A stretch of DNA of 64,000 nt from contig OX291553.1 of the NCBI GenBank assembly GCA_946406115.1, forward strand, positions 5,337,001-5,401,000, read 5' to 3'. Shown here piece after piece: positions 45,964-57,000 of this stretch. How positions within the stretch are numbered: position 1 is the stretch's first letter; each line of letters begins with the position of its first letter. The translations under genes were made by a program, and so were the position numbers. The notes beneath the pieces were generated by a model. The model ran no database searches. It saw only the letters and a list, made by a program, of their open reading frames with translations, and was not told where the DNA came from. Source of the DNA: Apoda limacodes (Eukaryota; Arthropoda; Insecta; Lepidoptera; Limacodidae).

Positions 45964-46205
45964 TCAAGTAGTACTCTCCACCTGCCAGCTCCTTCTGAAA
46001 TCATTTCTCAACCAAGACCATCGTCTACCCTTGGATCAATAAGATGCAGTAAGGCCAAGCAGCAAATTTAATCTACGTTGAAGAGCCTCCAGCTAAATGA
46101 GCAGCAACTCTGCTTCAAACGTGACGAAAACTTGCCAGCAGAGTTCTCTTTCAAAATATTTCCCAGGGAATTATGAACGCCTTTGCAAAATTAGGCCAGT
46201 AGTGA

Positions 46206-46611
46206 AAAATCGGCCAAGTGCGAGTCGGACTCGCGCACGTAGGGTTCCGTAACATTATCTATAAAAACGGCAAAAAAAAATCACGTGTGTTGTATGGGAG
46301 CCCCCTGAAAAATTTATTTTATTTTAATTTAATTATTTATTTTTAAAGTGACTATATAACTTACTATTCTGTAAATATATCAAGCGTCTACCTGTTGCCG
46401 TTATCAATGTCGAGCAAAATCGAGCAAAAAAATCACGTTTGTTGTATGGGAGCCCCCTTAAATATTTTATTTATTCTATTTTTTAGTATTTGTTGTTATA
46501 GAGGCAACAGAAATACATCAACTGTGAAAATTTCAAGTGTCTATCACGGTTCACGAGATGCAGCCTGGTGACAGACGGACGGACGGACGGACAGTGGAGT
46601 CTTAGTAATAA
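46206..46611 (-). mobile_element. GGTTCCGTAC-type dispersed repeat (family P), copy D
   Basis: Starts TCGGCCAAGTGCGAGTCGGA, with TTCCGTAACATTATCTATAA, GTTGTATGGGAGCCCCCTGA, CTACCTGTTGCCGTTATCAA, and ends in CCTGGTGACAGACGGACGGA and GGAGTCTTAGTAATA. The best-preserved head of the four copies. Confidence 0.85.
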
Positions 46612-48124
46612 ATACTAAATCTCATTAGTCAATAATTCTTTTTGAATGTATTAAAAAAATGTGTTATTATATGTTGCTTAAAATACAAAGTATTTATTTC
46701 CTGCAAATTCTACTTCTGACTAAACGAAATAAAATATAAGATTTATATAATATTGCTTTAATATATGTATCACAAAAAGTGACCAGGACATCAGAAAGTT
46801 TGAGGAGAAATTAAATTAGAAATGAAATATGATTGATATGGGTCGGGTACACGGCTGTCAGAGACACGTGTGATATATGCGATTTATTGTTTTATTTTTT
46901 GGCTCAAAAAATAACACTTATTTGCGAATTTTTTTAACAGGATTTTATTGTACCTCTGGTGCTTGTTGACAAGTGCAGTGCAGTTCTTTTAATTCTTATT
47001 ATACCTAAACATTGTACGAATAACGAATAAACTTAATTTTTTTGTGATTTCAAAAAACATATTGGTACCCAAGGTTTTGATCCAGTATTAAAGCATTGGG
47101 CACCTATGTATATACCTACGTTTTGATTTCTATATTTAAATTGCTCTCAATTCCAGCAGAAATAGTACATTACTGCCGTGGCTTGCAAACGCAGCATAAC
47201 CGGGCGATCGTGAGTATGCGGGACAAGGCATAGCACAGGCACGCATCACAGAGTCCGGTTATGCTCAGTTGTGGCCAAGGCTTGTATAGTGCTTTTCTCC
47301 AACATGCGTGTATAAAAAAATATTAATATTGACAACTGTATTAAAAATTAAAAAAAAATCAAAATGGTTTATTTAAGCTTAATTATACAATTTTTTACAT
47401 GTGGTTGGGGTCTCTCTTAAAGCATAAAAATACCTGTATTGGGAGACTCCGCTCTTCCATAGCAAATACAAATTTTGAATGATTAAGAACCAAAATTTTG
47501 TTACAGAAAACTAAATGATAAAATGAAAAATAATGACAAAGATAAATTGATTGTGTCTTTTTTAATTTGTGTACGCACGTGCGTGCATGAGTATGTGTGT
47601 GTGTAAGAGAGGGTGTTTATGTGGGAATGAGGGTGTGTGTGGGTGCGAATGAAGATAATGATGGATTTAAAACTCAGAAATAGTGTCAAATCTCAAAATC
47701 ATTGTCAGATATAGTACGAGTATTGTACATAGATTTTTACATAAAAATGAAAGTACAAAAAAAAATATAGTTTTATTGCTTGTATAAGTTCCTCTATCTC
47801 AATATAGCTTTTGTGTTTTAACCAATTTATTAACAATAGTTTACAGTTTTATTTTACCTTTGAATATATATATTAATTTGCTTATTTATTAGATTATATA
47901 AACGTGAGGATTTCTTGATATAAATTGTCTATTAGCAAAAGTAGTGTTATCTGATACTACTGGAGCTACGGAATAATATCTTCTTTCATTAGTCAGGGTA
48001 AAGTTGTATCTCACAGACTTGTGCAGCTTTAAGACAATATGTAGAATATATCACAGAGATAGTATAAGCATTCTGTTGGAAATGTAGCTCCTCCCAATAT
48101 CGGTATGCAATATACTAGAACAGA
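46612..48124. other. Spacer with a hairpin and a GT-rich tract
   Basis: No gene. Contains the imperfect hairpin at 47171 and a purine/GT-rich low-complexity tract (GTGTGTGTGT...GGGTGTGTGTGGGTG) at about 47570-47655, whose minus strand gives a histidine/threonine-rich chance frame. Confidence 0.5.
47171..47288. repeat. Imperfect hairpin, ~33-bp arms
   Basis: GCAGCATAACCGG (left) pairs with CCGGTTATGCTCAG (right), extending outward through GCCGTGGCTTGC/GTGGCCAAGGCTTG. The loop holds a second weak pairing (GTGAGTATGCG/ACGCATCACAG). GC-rich; probably a small foldback element. Confidence 0.6.
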
Positions 48125-49600
48125 TTGCGCTAACGAAGTGTATATTTATTTAAAACATTTTTCGTAGCAATATGTCGTAATGTTTTTAAAAACCATATAA
48201 GTTTGCTTACTATATATGTGTGTGTGCCAAGATAATCTCTGGTCAACCATAATCCCAAGATATTTAGTTTTTTCAAACTTAGAAATTGTAGAACATTCAC
48301 AGTCAGGATTATGTCGAGTTCCACACATGTGGATTTTAATTTCAAAATCATGTGCTGGCAACGTTTAGTTGTAATTAGTAAATCATACGTTATTAGTTTT
48401 AGTTGAATTTAATGTAAGAAGATTTGAATTTAGCCAGCCAGCAATTGTTTTAAAGACCATTTTCCGTAGAATTGCGTACTGTTTCCCATGTAGGACCAGT
48501 GAATACAACGGCGGTGTCATAAGCGTATGAAAAAATGCACCCATTATTGACTTGTGGCAATGATTATTTATGTTAATGAGAAACAAGATTGGGCCTAGCA
48601 CGCTACCCTGTGGTACGCCATAAGTTATACTTGACTCTTTGCTAATGTACTCGCCTATCTTTACGACTACACAAATAATCCTTAAGCAACGCCAAAGTGT
48701 TTCCTCTAATGCCTATATTTCTAGCTGGAGGATAAGGATAAAAACAGAGACGGTGTAAAACGCCTTTTTAAGATCTAGAAAGACAGATAGGCATTTCATT
48801 CCTATATCTACTTGATCTACAATATAAGAAGTCTATGTTAGAACAGCATCTTCGGTTGAGATCCTTTGTCTAAAATCAAATTGTGAGTTAAAAATTTTTG
48901 TTAAACTTATTTAAATAACTAATCAATCTGATATTTTTTTCAAGAATTTTCGAGATTGCAGGTAGAGCAGAAATTGGCCTATAGTTACAAACATCGTTTC
49001 TGTCAAATAGATGTTATAATCGCTTGCTTGAGAGATTCAGGAAAAATGTCCTGTTTGAAACACAGGTTAGCCAAATGGGAAATGACTGGGACAATGAGTT
49101 CATTTACAATTTTTAAGAACTTCGTGGATATATTATCCCAGCCCGGTGAACATTTCGATTTGAGATTCATTAGTATAGTACATACCTAATTAGGATCTGT
49201 CTATAGAAGTACAAAAGATAATACTTGTGAAGGTGGTGAGTCGTCAAAGCTTTTGTCTTTGGGTTTATTTGTACCAGGAATAATTGACAATAATAAAAAT
49301 AGTTTAGGTAATTTTACCGCCAATTCGATGCGTTCAAATGTCGATTTCCTTTTACTATTTTTAAATTATTTTAATAGCGAATATTTTTTGTTGTGTCAGT
49401 CCAAAATTTAATAAACCTTGATAAGTTATCTTTTTAATTATCAATGTTCGGGTGTTAAAAGTTCCTTCCATTTTTTAAGTATCATATTTGATTGCTTGCT
49501 AGGGACCCCTCTCTTATATTGTACTGCAAGTAGAATACAAGTACAATTTATCCCAAAGAAGCTTTAGCACGACATATTTGCATATCGTAGCATAATCAAG
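48125..49600 (-). mobile_element. LINE family K: Jockey-superfamily reverse-transcriptase remnant, minus strand
   Basis: A different LINE from family J. On the minus strand, in order from 49600 down: a pre-RT linker (IIPGTNKPKDKSFDDSPPS), the RT fingers (SKCSPGWDNISTKFLKIVNE, then LCFKQGIFPESLKQAIITSI), a decayed RT interval including a DLKKAF-like patch, GPILFLININNHCHK, the catalytic block, LNSNLLTLNSTKT, and the thumb KYLGIMVDQRLSWHTHI. The catalytic motif, YADDT in active elements, reads YAYDT here, so the first metal-binding aspartate is lost. It is also frameshifted between GPILFLIN, the catalytic block and KYLG, with many stops in 48620-48950. Both ends are undefined and no tail was recognised. 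Confidence 0.85.
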
Positions 49601-50027
49601 AAAATGCAATTTTTCAGATCTGTTGACTACTAAAAATGTCATTAATAGAGTCTAAAATTATAAATATCTGTACGAAATTCTACATAAGTACCTACATATA
49701 TTGTTAAATATGTACAATCAAGATACTTATTTTCTGCTGCTTTAAGCAATGCACTAAAAATACTATAAAAAAACACTGAAATAAAAAATGGACACCAACA
49801 AATGGTTTTTGTTAATCAGAATTATTCTTTAGGCACAAATATGTGAACAGCGATAATAACATTATAAGTTACAATTATAGCAAACTAAGCATAAAACAAA
49901 CAACACACTGTAAGTAAAATTGTAGCCAGTGCAAAGAAAAAATATAGGTATTAATTAAAAACCGAATTCAGGACGAGTAGTCCGATTCGAGTCATCCGAC
50001 GATGATGATGCGTTTAATTGGACAATT
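49601..50027. other. AT-rich spacer, no gene seen
   Basis: Nothing recognisable except a run of GATGATGATGCG near 50000. Confidence 0.5.
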
Positions 50028-50195
50028 ATTGTAAAAAGTCTGGAGTACTGGAGTCTCACGTCCTCGGGGGCAAAACCTATGGAAGTACATTTCACCTCCC
50101 AAGATTTAGTAAACAAGGTCTTGAGAGGTAGGACAACTTCCATACATTTTGTCCCCAGAATGCGAGACTCGAGTACTCCAGAATTTTTACAATAA
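50028..50195. mobile_element. Foldback element with ~80-bp arms and almost no loop
   Basis: Left arm 50028-50107 and right arm 50114-50195 are inverted copies: TTGTAAAAAGTCTGGAGTAC and its partner GTACTCCAGAATTTTTACAA; GGAGTCTC/GAGACTCG; TATGGAAGT/ACTTCCATA; CCTCCCAAGA/TCTTGAGAGG. Identity about 75-80% by eye. The 82-codon minus-strand frame over it is not a gene. Confidence 0.8.
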
Positions 50196-50825
50196 GCTCC
50201 CAATAATAACTAAACATCAGTAAATCTCTTAACCAATCATGGTAAGAACACCGTAAAATGAATTGATTCGTTATATGAACTGTAAATATTTTAAGTATTC
50301 AAAAACAGTAATAAAAATAAATTGAATAGGTAATGCAAATGTATACAAGTACAAATAGACGCATAGACGCAAGAAACGAAAACAGTATGCCGTATTTATT
50401 ATTTTATTATAAAAAAAATAAGACACATATAATACATACTAAATACATAGTAATTTTTATTTTAAATGTTTTTTATTCAAAATAATTATAAAAAACTTTG
50501 TGATAATACTAAATACGTATTTTTGTTATAAAATATACTTACAAATATTTGCGAGAGGTAGATCTTTTTTCGATTTTTTGGAGAAACAATAAAACAAGTA
50601 GGAAACTCAGTATTTCGGTTGACAGTTTTCCGATAGCGAAGAGGAAATACCGATCGGCACCGATTCGAAGCCGGACGTCCAGTGCACACCGGACACTGTC
50701 ATGTTACCTAAAGCCATGACGTTTTATTTGGACTAACAAAAAATTTTAAATTTTATATAAAAAAAAAATCAGCTAAATGATTTTTCTGCTGTTGCTTCCA
50801 TGGAGCATATTATTATGTTGGTGGT
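50196..50825. other. Spacer; GC-rich patch near 50620-50700 unassigned
   Basis: The patch (CGAAGCCGGACGTCCAGTGC, CACCGGACACTGTC) gives a short minus-strand frame with MCTGRPASNRCRSVFPLRYR; no family recognised. The rest is AT-rich. Confidence 0.35.
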
Positions 50826-51045
50826 AGTGATTGCTTACGCGGCCGAGGGGCGCAGGTTCTATCACCATACGAGACAAACATGTAAGTGATGTTCATTACA
50901 TTTATGCTTGATTTAAGTCCGGGTATTTTTTATGTATGGTATGTATGATCAGTTTGGTAACGAGCATAGTACATACACACTTTGTTCAGCTTAGGACGAG
51001 ATAGCTCTGTGGTAATATCCAGTAATATTTATTATTTATAATCTT
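50826..51045 (+). repeat. tRNA-derived SINE (family S), diverged copy
   Basis: Head GGTGGTAGTGATTGC with B box GCAGGTTCTATCACC, body CTTGATTTAAGTCCGGGTAT, 3' part ACGAGCATAGTACATACACA, CTTTGTTCAGCTTAGGACGA, then a TATTTATTATTTATA tail. Confidence 0.6.
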
Positions 51046-51589
51046 TTCTGTGAATAACACCAAGTCACTGTCCATGTCTGTTTGACTCATTGTCCATTCT
51101 ATATCGTTTAGAAGATTTTTTCCAAATTATGCACATTAGGTATGTAATAACTTCTAATCGAAAAAAAAAAAATAGTGAAGAAAAGTCTTTTTTTTGTGAT
51201 CATGTATAAAAAAATTATGGGCGCTTACATGCTTGTTAGATGTATCAATATAATTTACAAATAATTCGCGATGGCATAAATCTGTTTCGTACGGTTGACA
51301 CATTGTAACCATTTTCCATCCATCCATCCATCTTTAAATCAGACATGAGAGACAAAGTAGATTATCTACGAAACTAGATTAACCAATGTGTTTTATACAG
51401 TTAAATATGTAAGTAACCTTGGTTATTAAAAGTGTACATGAAAGTTGTCGCTTGCACCACGTCGTCTGAATTAATACTTAATATCACAGATATAAAATTG
51501 CATGCAACAAAAAAGTTGCTTGATTGACGAGACGTAGCTTTTTGACCAACATAGTTTGCGACTGTAACATTGTGAGGCACTTGTGAAAA
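51046..51589. other. AT-rich spacer, no gene seen
   Basis: A (CCAT)4-like run at about 51318; nothing else. Confidence 0.5.
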
Positions 51590-51942
51590 AGAAAAACAAG
51601 GAATTGTTCGAAATGATGCCCACGGCTACTTTCTACCATCGCACCGCTCGCCATCGGCAGGGAATTCATTCTCACACTTTAGAACCTAAATGGTCGCGTA
51701 CAGTGCGGTTTCAGAGAAACTTCCTCCCGCGAACGCTTAAGTTGTGGAATGAGCTCCCTACCAAGGTTTTCTGCAAGGACTACAGTATGGAGTTCTTCAA
51801 GAAAGAAGTTATTTGATTTCTGAAGGGTCGACAACGCGCAAGTGATGCCCCAGGTGTTGCAAGCGTCCATAGGCGACGGTGACCGCTTCCCATCAGGCGG
51901 ACCGTAAGCTTGTTTGTCACCTTAGTGGTATAAAAAAAAAAC
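51590..51942 (+). mobile_element. LINE family J, copy 5: well-preserved 3' end
   Basis: Plus strand. KNKELFEMMPTATFYHRTAR, HTLEPKWSRTVRFQRNFLPR, LKLWNELPTKVFCKDYSMEF then FKK and a stop just past 51816. The untranslated end follows (GGTGTTGCAAGCGTCCATAG, GGACCGTAAGCTTG, TTAGTGGTATAAAAAAAAA). The A run at 51934-51942 is the poly-A tail. 5' truncated at about 51590. Best sequence in the window for the C terminus of the family-J protein. Confidence 0.88.
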
Positions 51943-52002
51943 TTTAATTTAAAGCTAAATATTTGAACAATATTATTTAAAATCACGACTTGTACAAATA
52001 TT

Positions 52003-52160
52003 TTCTTAATATTAGGCCTCTCCCTATTACCTCCCTCCTCTCTAAGGTGATGGGGCGTGTGATCACTACACTGCTTCTAAGATACCTAGAAAAACACGAC
52101 CTGGTTAGTGACCGTCAATATGGCTTTCGCCACAGTTGCTCGACTGGTGACCTTCTAGTG
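52003..52160 (+). mobile_element. LINE family J, copy 6, left part (RT), interrupted by hAT-like insertion
   Basis: Frame with RPLPITSLLSKVMGRVITTL and LVSDRQYGFRHSCSTGDLLV, the conserved RT block with DRQYGFR before the catalytic region. The frame stops matching the family exactly at 52160, where CAGAGGTTT begins, and resumes at 52963. This fragment and 52963-54170 are thus one element. 5' truncated at about 52003, only 60 bases after the tail of copy 5. Confidence 0.85.
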
Positions 52161-52954
52161 CAGAGGTTTGGGCACGCCTACGTTTGGTCGATCGCCGTAT
52201 ATTGATTAAGCAAAAAAATAATTTGTTAAGAGGGCGATATAGGCCAGAAAGCCAATTTCTGTAATTCTAAAGTTGTGCTGTTAATGCACTATAAATCATT
52301 AGATAATGTTATATACATTACTATGAGATATATATGTTATATACTTCTTAAGTAATTTATACCGTAATGACGCCTTGAAACTTTTAATTTTTTGTATGGA
52401 ATTTATCGTTATTACCGTTTTGTAGTCACATTTTTTGACTTTTTGCTACAACTTAGAGTCCACGCACTAGATAATAAGCTATTCTAATTATCTAGTGCCT
52501 TTTAACTAACTTTCATTACAAACAAATGCAAAACACGCTTTAAAAATTTGCACAAGTGTTGAAACAATGGTCACTTCCGGATTTTTTATTGCATTAAATA
52601 CAAACAATGAAAATCATTCAGTAAGGTATTGCACTAGACAAAAGCCAGTTTTATAACATATATTTTTTTTTAGCCACAAAAACGGCGTATTTTCGCGGTC
52701 TAGCATATACCGCAGCCTTAAAATAAAATAATATCAATGGCATCACTGTGGTTTAGAAAGCAGTTAAGGTCCCTGGGAAAGAACGGAAAAAGCCGCGTTT
52801 TTTAGTGTTAGATGTTGCACGTTACAGCCTGCATGCATTGAGCTATAATTGAAAATATTCCTAAATTCGAAAATTTTGCGAAAGACCAATACTATCATGC
52901 ACCAAAATCACGCTGATTAATTTTTGTTTTATTATAAATCAACAGTCACCACTG
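52161..52954. mobile_element. Non-autonomous hAT-like DNA transposon (794 bp) inside LINE copy 6
   Basis: Starts CAGAGGT and ends ACCACTG (inverted CAGTGGT), short hAT-style ends agreeing at six of seven positions. It is flanked by an 8-bp duplication with one mismatch: TTCTAGTG at 52153-52160 and TTCCAGTG at 52955-52962. Eight-base duplications are typical of the hAT superfamily. Removing it together with one duplicate rejoins the RT reading frame (GDLLV to YLTH) without a gap. It has no transposase. The interior has AT-rich stretches and a short inverted pair, CTAGATAATAAGC...TTATCTAG, near 52467. Its orientation and family are undetermined. Confidence 0.8.
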
Positions 52955-52962
52955 TTCCAGTG

Positions 52963-54170
52963 TATCTCACACACTAATGGGCACTAGACATTGAGAGTCA
53001 GGGGAAGCATTGGCATGTAGCTTAGACATACTGAAGGCGTTCGATCGAGTCTGGCACGAGGGTTTGTGCAAATGGGTGGCTAGATTTTTGCCCGGCAGAC
53101 GTATACGAGCCGCAGTTGACGATAGTTGCTCTGAATGCATGGACATTAATTCTAGTATTCCAAAATGCTTTGCGCTATCTCCTACGCTGTTTCTACTGCA
53201 TATCAATGACATTTTGGACATCAACAACATACATTGCTATGCAAATGATAGCACTGGAGACGCTTATTACAAGGGACGTGCAAGCATCCCTCATTCCACT
53301 GTGGAGGAAAAGCATAGAGAACTTGTGTCTCAAATCGAGACCACTCTGTCCAAGGTCTCTGACTGGGGACGGGATAACTTAGTCCGAATCAACTCTGCAA
53401 AGACAAGTCTGCGGGTCCACCGCTAAGAAACCCCATTCTCTGTGGTGCCAAAATTCCAGTACACTCCCCTCTCCATCTTCAAGAGCATTGGGATCCTTGG
53501 TGTTGAAATCTTCAGTGATGTTCAGTTCCGAGATTATTTGCAAATCTAGATGAAGCAGGCGTCTAAAAAATTTGGTTTAATCAACAGAACGAAGCAGTAC
53601 TTTACGTCGGGGCAAGGGTTGCTGCTTTACAAGACGCAAGTTCGGGCCCATATGGAGTACTGTTGCCATATCTGAGCGGGTGCACCTGGATAACAGCTTG
53701 GCCCTTTTGACTCGGTTTAACGACAGGCTGTGAGAATTGTCGACGATCCCAAGCTCACTTGCCGTGTCGAGCCCTTAAGTCTGAGGAGCGAAATTGCCTC
53801 CTTGTGTGTGCCTTGTACAATGGGATGTGTTTTTATGAATTAGTTGCAATGATACCCACGGCTTCTTTCTACCATCACACTGCTCTCCGTTGGCAAGGAA
53901 TTTATTCGCACTCTCCAAAACCAAAATGGTCGCGTACAGTGCGGTTTCAGAGAAACTTTCTTCCGTGAACGCTTGGGTTGTGAAATGAGCTCCTATGTTA
54001 GGATTACTTAGGTTTTCTATGGTGTAATCCTGCAGTATGGGGTTCTTTAAGAAAGAAGTTATTAGATTTTTAAAGGGTCGGCAACGCGCGAGTGATACTC
54101 TTGGTGTTGCAAGCGGCCATAGGCTACGGTGACTGCTCACCATCAGGCGAACCGTGAGCTTGTGGTATAT
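52963..54170 (+). mobile_element. LINE family J, copy 6, right part (RT to 3' end)
   Basis: Continues from 52160. In one frame from 53010: ACSLDILKAFDRVWHEGLCK (a deletion removes the usual dozen residues between VWH and GLCKWV), RFLPGRRIRAAVDD, LSPTLFLLHINDILDINNIH, the catalytic block YANDST, and VSDWGRDNLVRINSAKTS. The active motif YADD reads YAND, so a catalytic aspartate is lost. A stop at 53426 and frameshifts follow. Further on are HMEYCCHI-like and CVFYR-like blocks and the C-terminal SFYHHTALRWQGIYSHSPKP near 53870. The 3' untranslated end reaches CAGGCGAACCGTGAGCTTGT at about 54160. A small extra insertion lies at about 53990-54030. Confidence 0.88.
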
Positions 54171-54348
54171 TAATAGTTCAAAAATGTACAGTTTTTGGGT
54201 TTCTATCATAATTTGACTTAACAGATGAAATTTTTAAAACCTTCTCTATGGCCCTCAATAGTAACCAACGTAGTGTAATAAGGATCGCATGAAAATTCAT
54301 TTTTTTAAGCTTTATTATTACAAACACGATATTTTCTTACTTCTATTA

Positions 54349-54487
54349 GTTTTTTTTTTTTTTTTTATACCACTAAGGTGGCAAACAAGCCTACGGTCCG
54401 CCTGATGGTAAGCGGTCACCGTTGCGTATTGACGCTTGCAACACCAGGGGCATCACTCGCGCGTTGCCGACCCTTCAGAAAATAGTT
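54349..54487 (-). mobile_element. LINE family J, copy 7: 3' terminal 120 bp with poly-A tail
   Basis: Poly-T run (54349-54366) then ATACCACTAAGGTGGCAAAC, CGGTCCGCCTGATGGTAAGC, GCTTGCAACACCAGGGGCAT, GCGCGTTGCCGACCCTTCAG. Severely 5' truncated and in opposite orientation to copies 5 and 6 next to it. Confidence 0.88.
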
Positions 54488-55429
54488 AACATTATCATTT
54501 TAATAACAAGTCACAATTTCGACGAATTTTAATTTAAAGGAATATTATCGATGATCTTCTGCTCTCATAAAACAAAAGATCTTGCCAGACTCATAAAACA
54601 AAAATCTGTGTTAGAAAGTATTACTTCTTAATACATATATTCTTAATTAATATTCATAATAAGTTCATATTGTTGAACAATTTGTTTGTGACAGTATTTA
54701 AATCTAAAACAAATAAAAATAAAGTATACTTTTATACATACATATTAGTGACCCTTATTAGACTTAAGAGATCAACACGAGCTGCACGTTGTGATATCTT
54801 AATTATACTTAAACAGCAAACAATATTTCGAAATTAAGAAGTAAGAATCATGTATAAAATATTCGTATCTTAGATAAATACTAGTTAAACCGTAAGTTTA
54901 ATAAGGACTGGTCCTATTAAAAGGCTTTGTAAGTGGTCTTTATTAGACAATGAGACTCATTTTGCGATTGTGAATGTAATATTGGCAAATATCAATATAG
55001 AAACTGCTGCTGCTGCTTATTGTTACAATATCACAATTTCATAAGTTTTGTGCAGTCATTTTCCCAAACAGACCAACTACCCAGACAGATTCGTTTCTAC
55101 TGACAAGAGATTGTATGATCACGCGACGCCGAGTCTAATCTTTTTCATTCGTCCTTTAAATGTGTGCGAGGCCGCGATTTAAAAAATATCTAAGAAGTGT
55201 GTTTTTCTTGTAGTGGCCCCTGCAAAACACCGGCTTCTTTTAACCGCAGGTACCTTGGTCCAAAAATGTTAAGAGAATAAAAAAAAATGCAATTTTGATT
55301 TCCGGATCTAAGTTCTTATCTTAAACAGAAGCTAATAAACATTGCCTTAGTAAGCATATTATAAATGAATACTAATTTTTAGTTAAATTTTAAATGGAAT
55401 TTCATACTTGAATAAAATTGGATTACATA
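54488..55429. other. AT-rich spacer, no gene seen
   Basis: Nothing recognisable. Confidence 0.6.
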
Positions 55430-55770
55430 CTAAAATAACTAATAAATTCCAAATCAAACATACTGAAACTACTGCGCTTAACTGATGGTTCCTGGCAGTT
55501 CCGAAAAAAAAAGCTTTGTGCCTTGACTGATTACAATTTTAAAGATTTCAGCCAAGTCCTGGCTCGAGGCTAATCTGTTGACGGTAACTTTGCTATGAAA
55601 ATATTTATTTACATACATTATATTTATTTTATACAGAGAAAAAAGTTTACGGCTCATAGCATATAGTGGAATTATATAGTCACAAACTTAATAAAAATAA
55701 CAAATAAATTCCAATTCAAACATACTCCTGGTTAGCTGAAAGTTCCAGGCAGTAACGGAAACAGCGATAG
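55430..55770 (+). repeat. Spaced direct repeat, ~65-75 bp, two copies 265 bp apart
   Basis: AATAAATTCCAAATCAAACA, TACTGAAACTACTGC, GGTTCCTGGCAGTTCCG at 55438-55505, and AATAAATTCCAATTCAAACA, TACTCCTGGTTAGC, AGTTCCAGGCAGTAACG at about 55702-55760. Between them AGTCCTGGCTCGAGG resembles 38879 (AGTCCTGGCTCAAGG), hinting at a shared older element. Confidence 0.5.
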
Positions 55771-56012
55771 TCGGCGACACGCCTCTGGCCGGACATGCAG
55801 ATCCGCTGGTGCGATGTACTCTGTTTGGGTACTGGCTTACGTATAGCTTTTCCTAGTGATTTATATTGTTGTGCTCAATGCAGCAGCAGTCGGATGAATT
55901 TTTGTAAGCTTTTGGATAGTGAAAATATGTAAGCATATTTTTTCCTCATTTAGTAGGTTATAAAATTAGTTTTTTTTCGTTCAGGAAACGTAAATAAGGT
56001 TTTATTGTTAAC

Positions 56013-57000
56013 TAGCTTTTGCCGGCGGCTTCGCCCGCCCTAAATTTGGATATCGGCGTAGAATTCTTCTACACCTCAATTATAGAAAAAAAACCTACTC
56101 ACACTTGACGTTCTCTCTTTCTCTCTCTCCCAGTCTCTCTTCTTTCTTTAACAATAAATAATTAACTACTAAAAATTAATTAACTAATGGATTAACCTCG
56201 CGACCTTGGTGCTCCATACAAATTTTGAACTCATGTTTAGGGGGTAAGTTTTGGAAAATTCTTTTTTAGCGCACGGCTACATCATAATAGGTATATGTGT
56301 GCTGAATTTCAGCTCGATCTCTCCAGTGGTTGGAGCTGAGCGTCAATAGATCAGTCAGTCAGTCTGTCAGTAATAGTTACTTTAACCCGCGACTTTGTTT
56401 ACGTAGAAGGTGAAAATATTTTTAAATAATACGTACCGTCCTTCCCCCTTATGACTGCTGGCCTTGCACATTTTGCTGCGATGTTATTTTTAGACTGCGA
56501 CATTTCCTAAGATATTAATTGAAATTGAATGATGTAAATTTTGTTTTAAATTAAATACTTGTGATGAATAACGTATTCATTTGGATAAGGATTAATATCA
56601 TGTTTAGAAAAACACCTACGCAAATAATGCATTATTTTATAACAAATTTGGTTAGCATAAAAAATATTATAGTGAGCCAACCTTAAAAGATAGACATCTG
56701 CTGTTGTGGACTTTTTTTAGAACTTTTGAAGGGAAACAATTCTGTCATACATGATTTTTTCGAAACCTTAACCGTTTACGCAGCGCACGCAGCGGAAGCT
56801 CTCAAAAGAAAAAAAAACCCGATTAGGAAACATTCGTCATTGGTGCTCCTCTCCTACTATTTTAAGCGTGATTATATATAGCCTACCTCTATAAATGGGC
56901 TATTCAACACTGAAAGAATTTTTAGAATCGGATCATTAGTTCCTGAGATAAGCGTGTTCAAGCAAACAAACTCTTCAACTTTATAATATTAGTATAGATT
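56013..57000 (+). mobile_element. CTAG-family composite (two heads in tandem)
   Basis: First head CTAGCTTTTGCCGGCGGCTT + CGCCC at 56013, with a CT-rich tract (56111-56147) and GATCAGTCAGTCAGTCTGTC at 56349. A second head, AACCCGCGACTTTGTTTACG, lies at 56384. From 56435 the body matches 30380-31056: CGTACCGTCCTTCCCC, GTGAGCCAACCTTAAAA, GTTTACGCAGCGCACGCAGC, and the end AATATTAGTATAGAT at 56985-56999. Either one element inserted into another or a recombinant copy. No coding capacity. Confidence 0.65.

Noticed and set aside
47501..47689. Histidine/threonine-rich minus-strand frame
   Set aside because: Product of a GT-rich low-complexity tract.
53775..54209. 144-codon minus-strand frame
   Set aside because: Antisense shadow of the plus-strand family-J C terminus.
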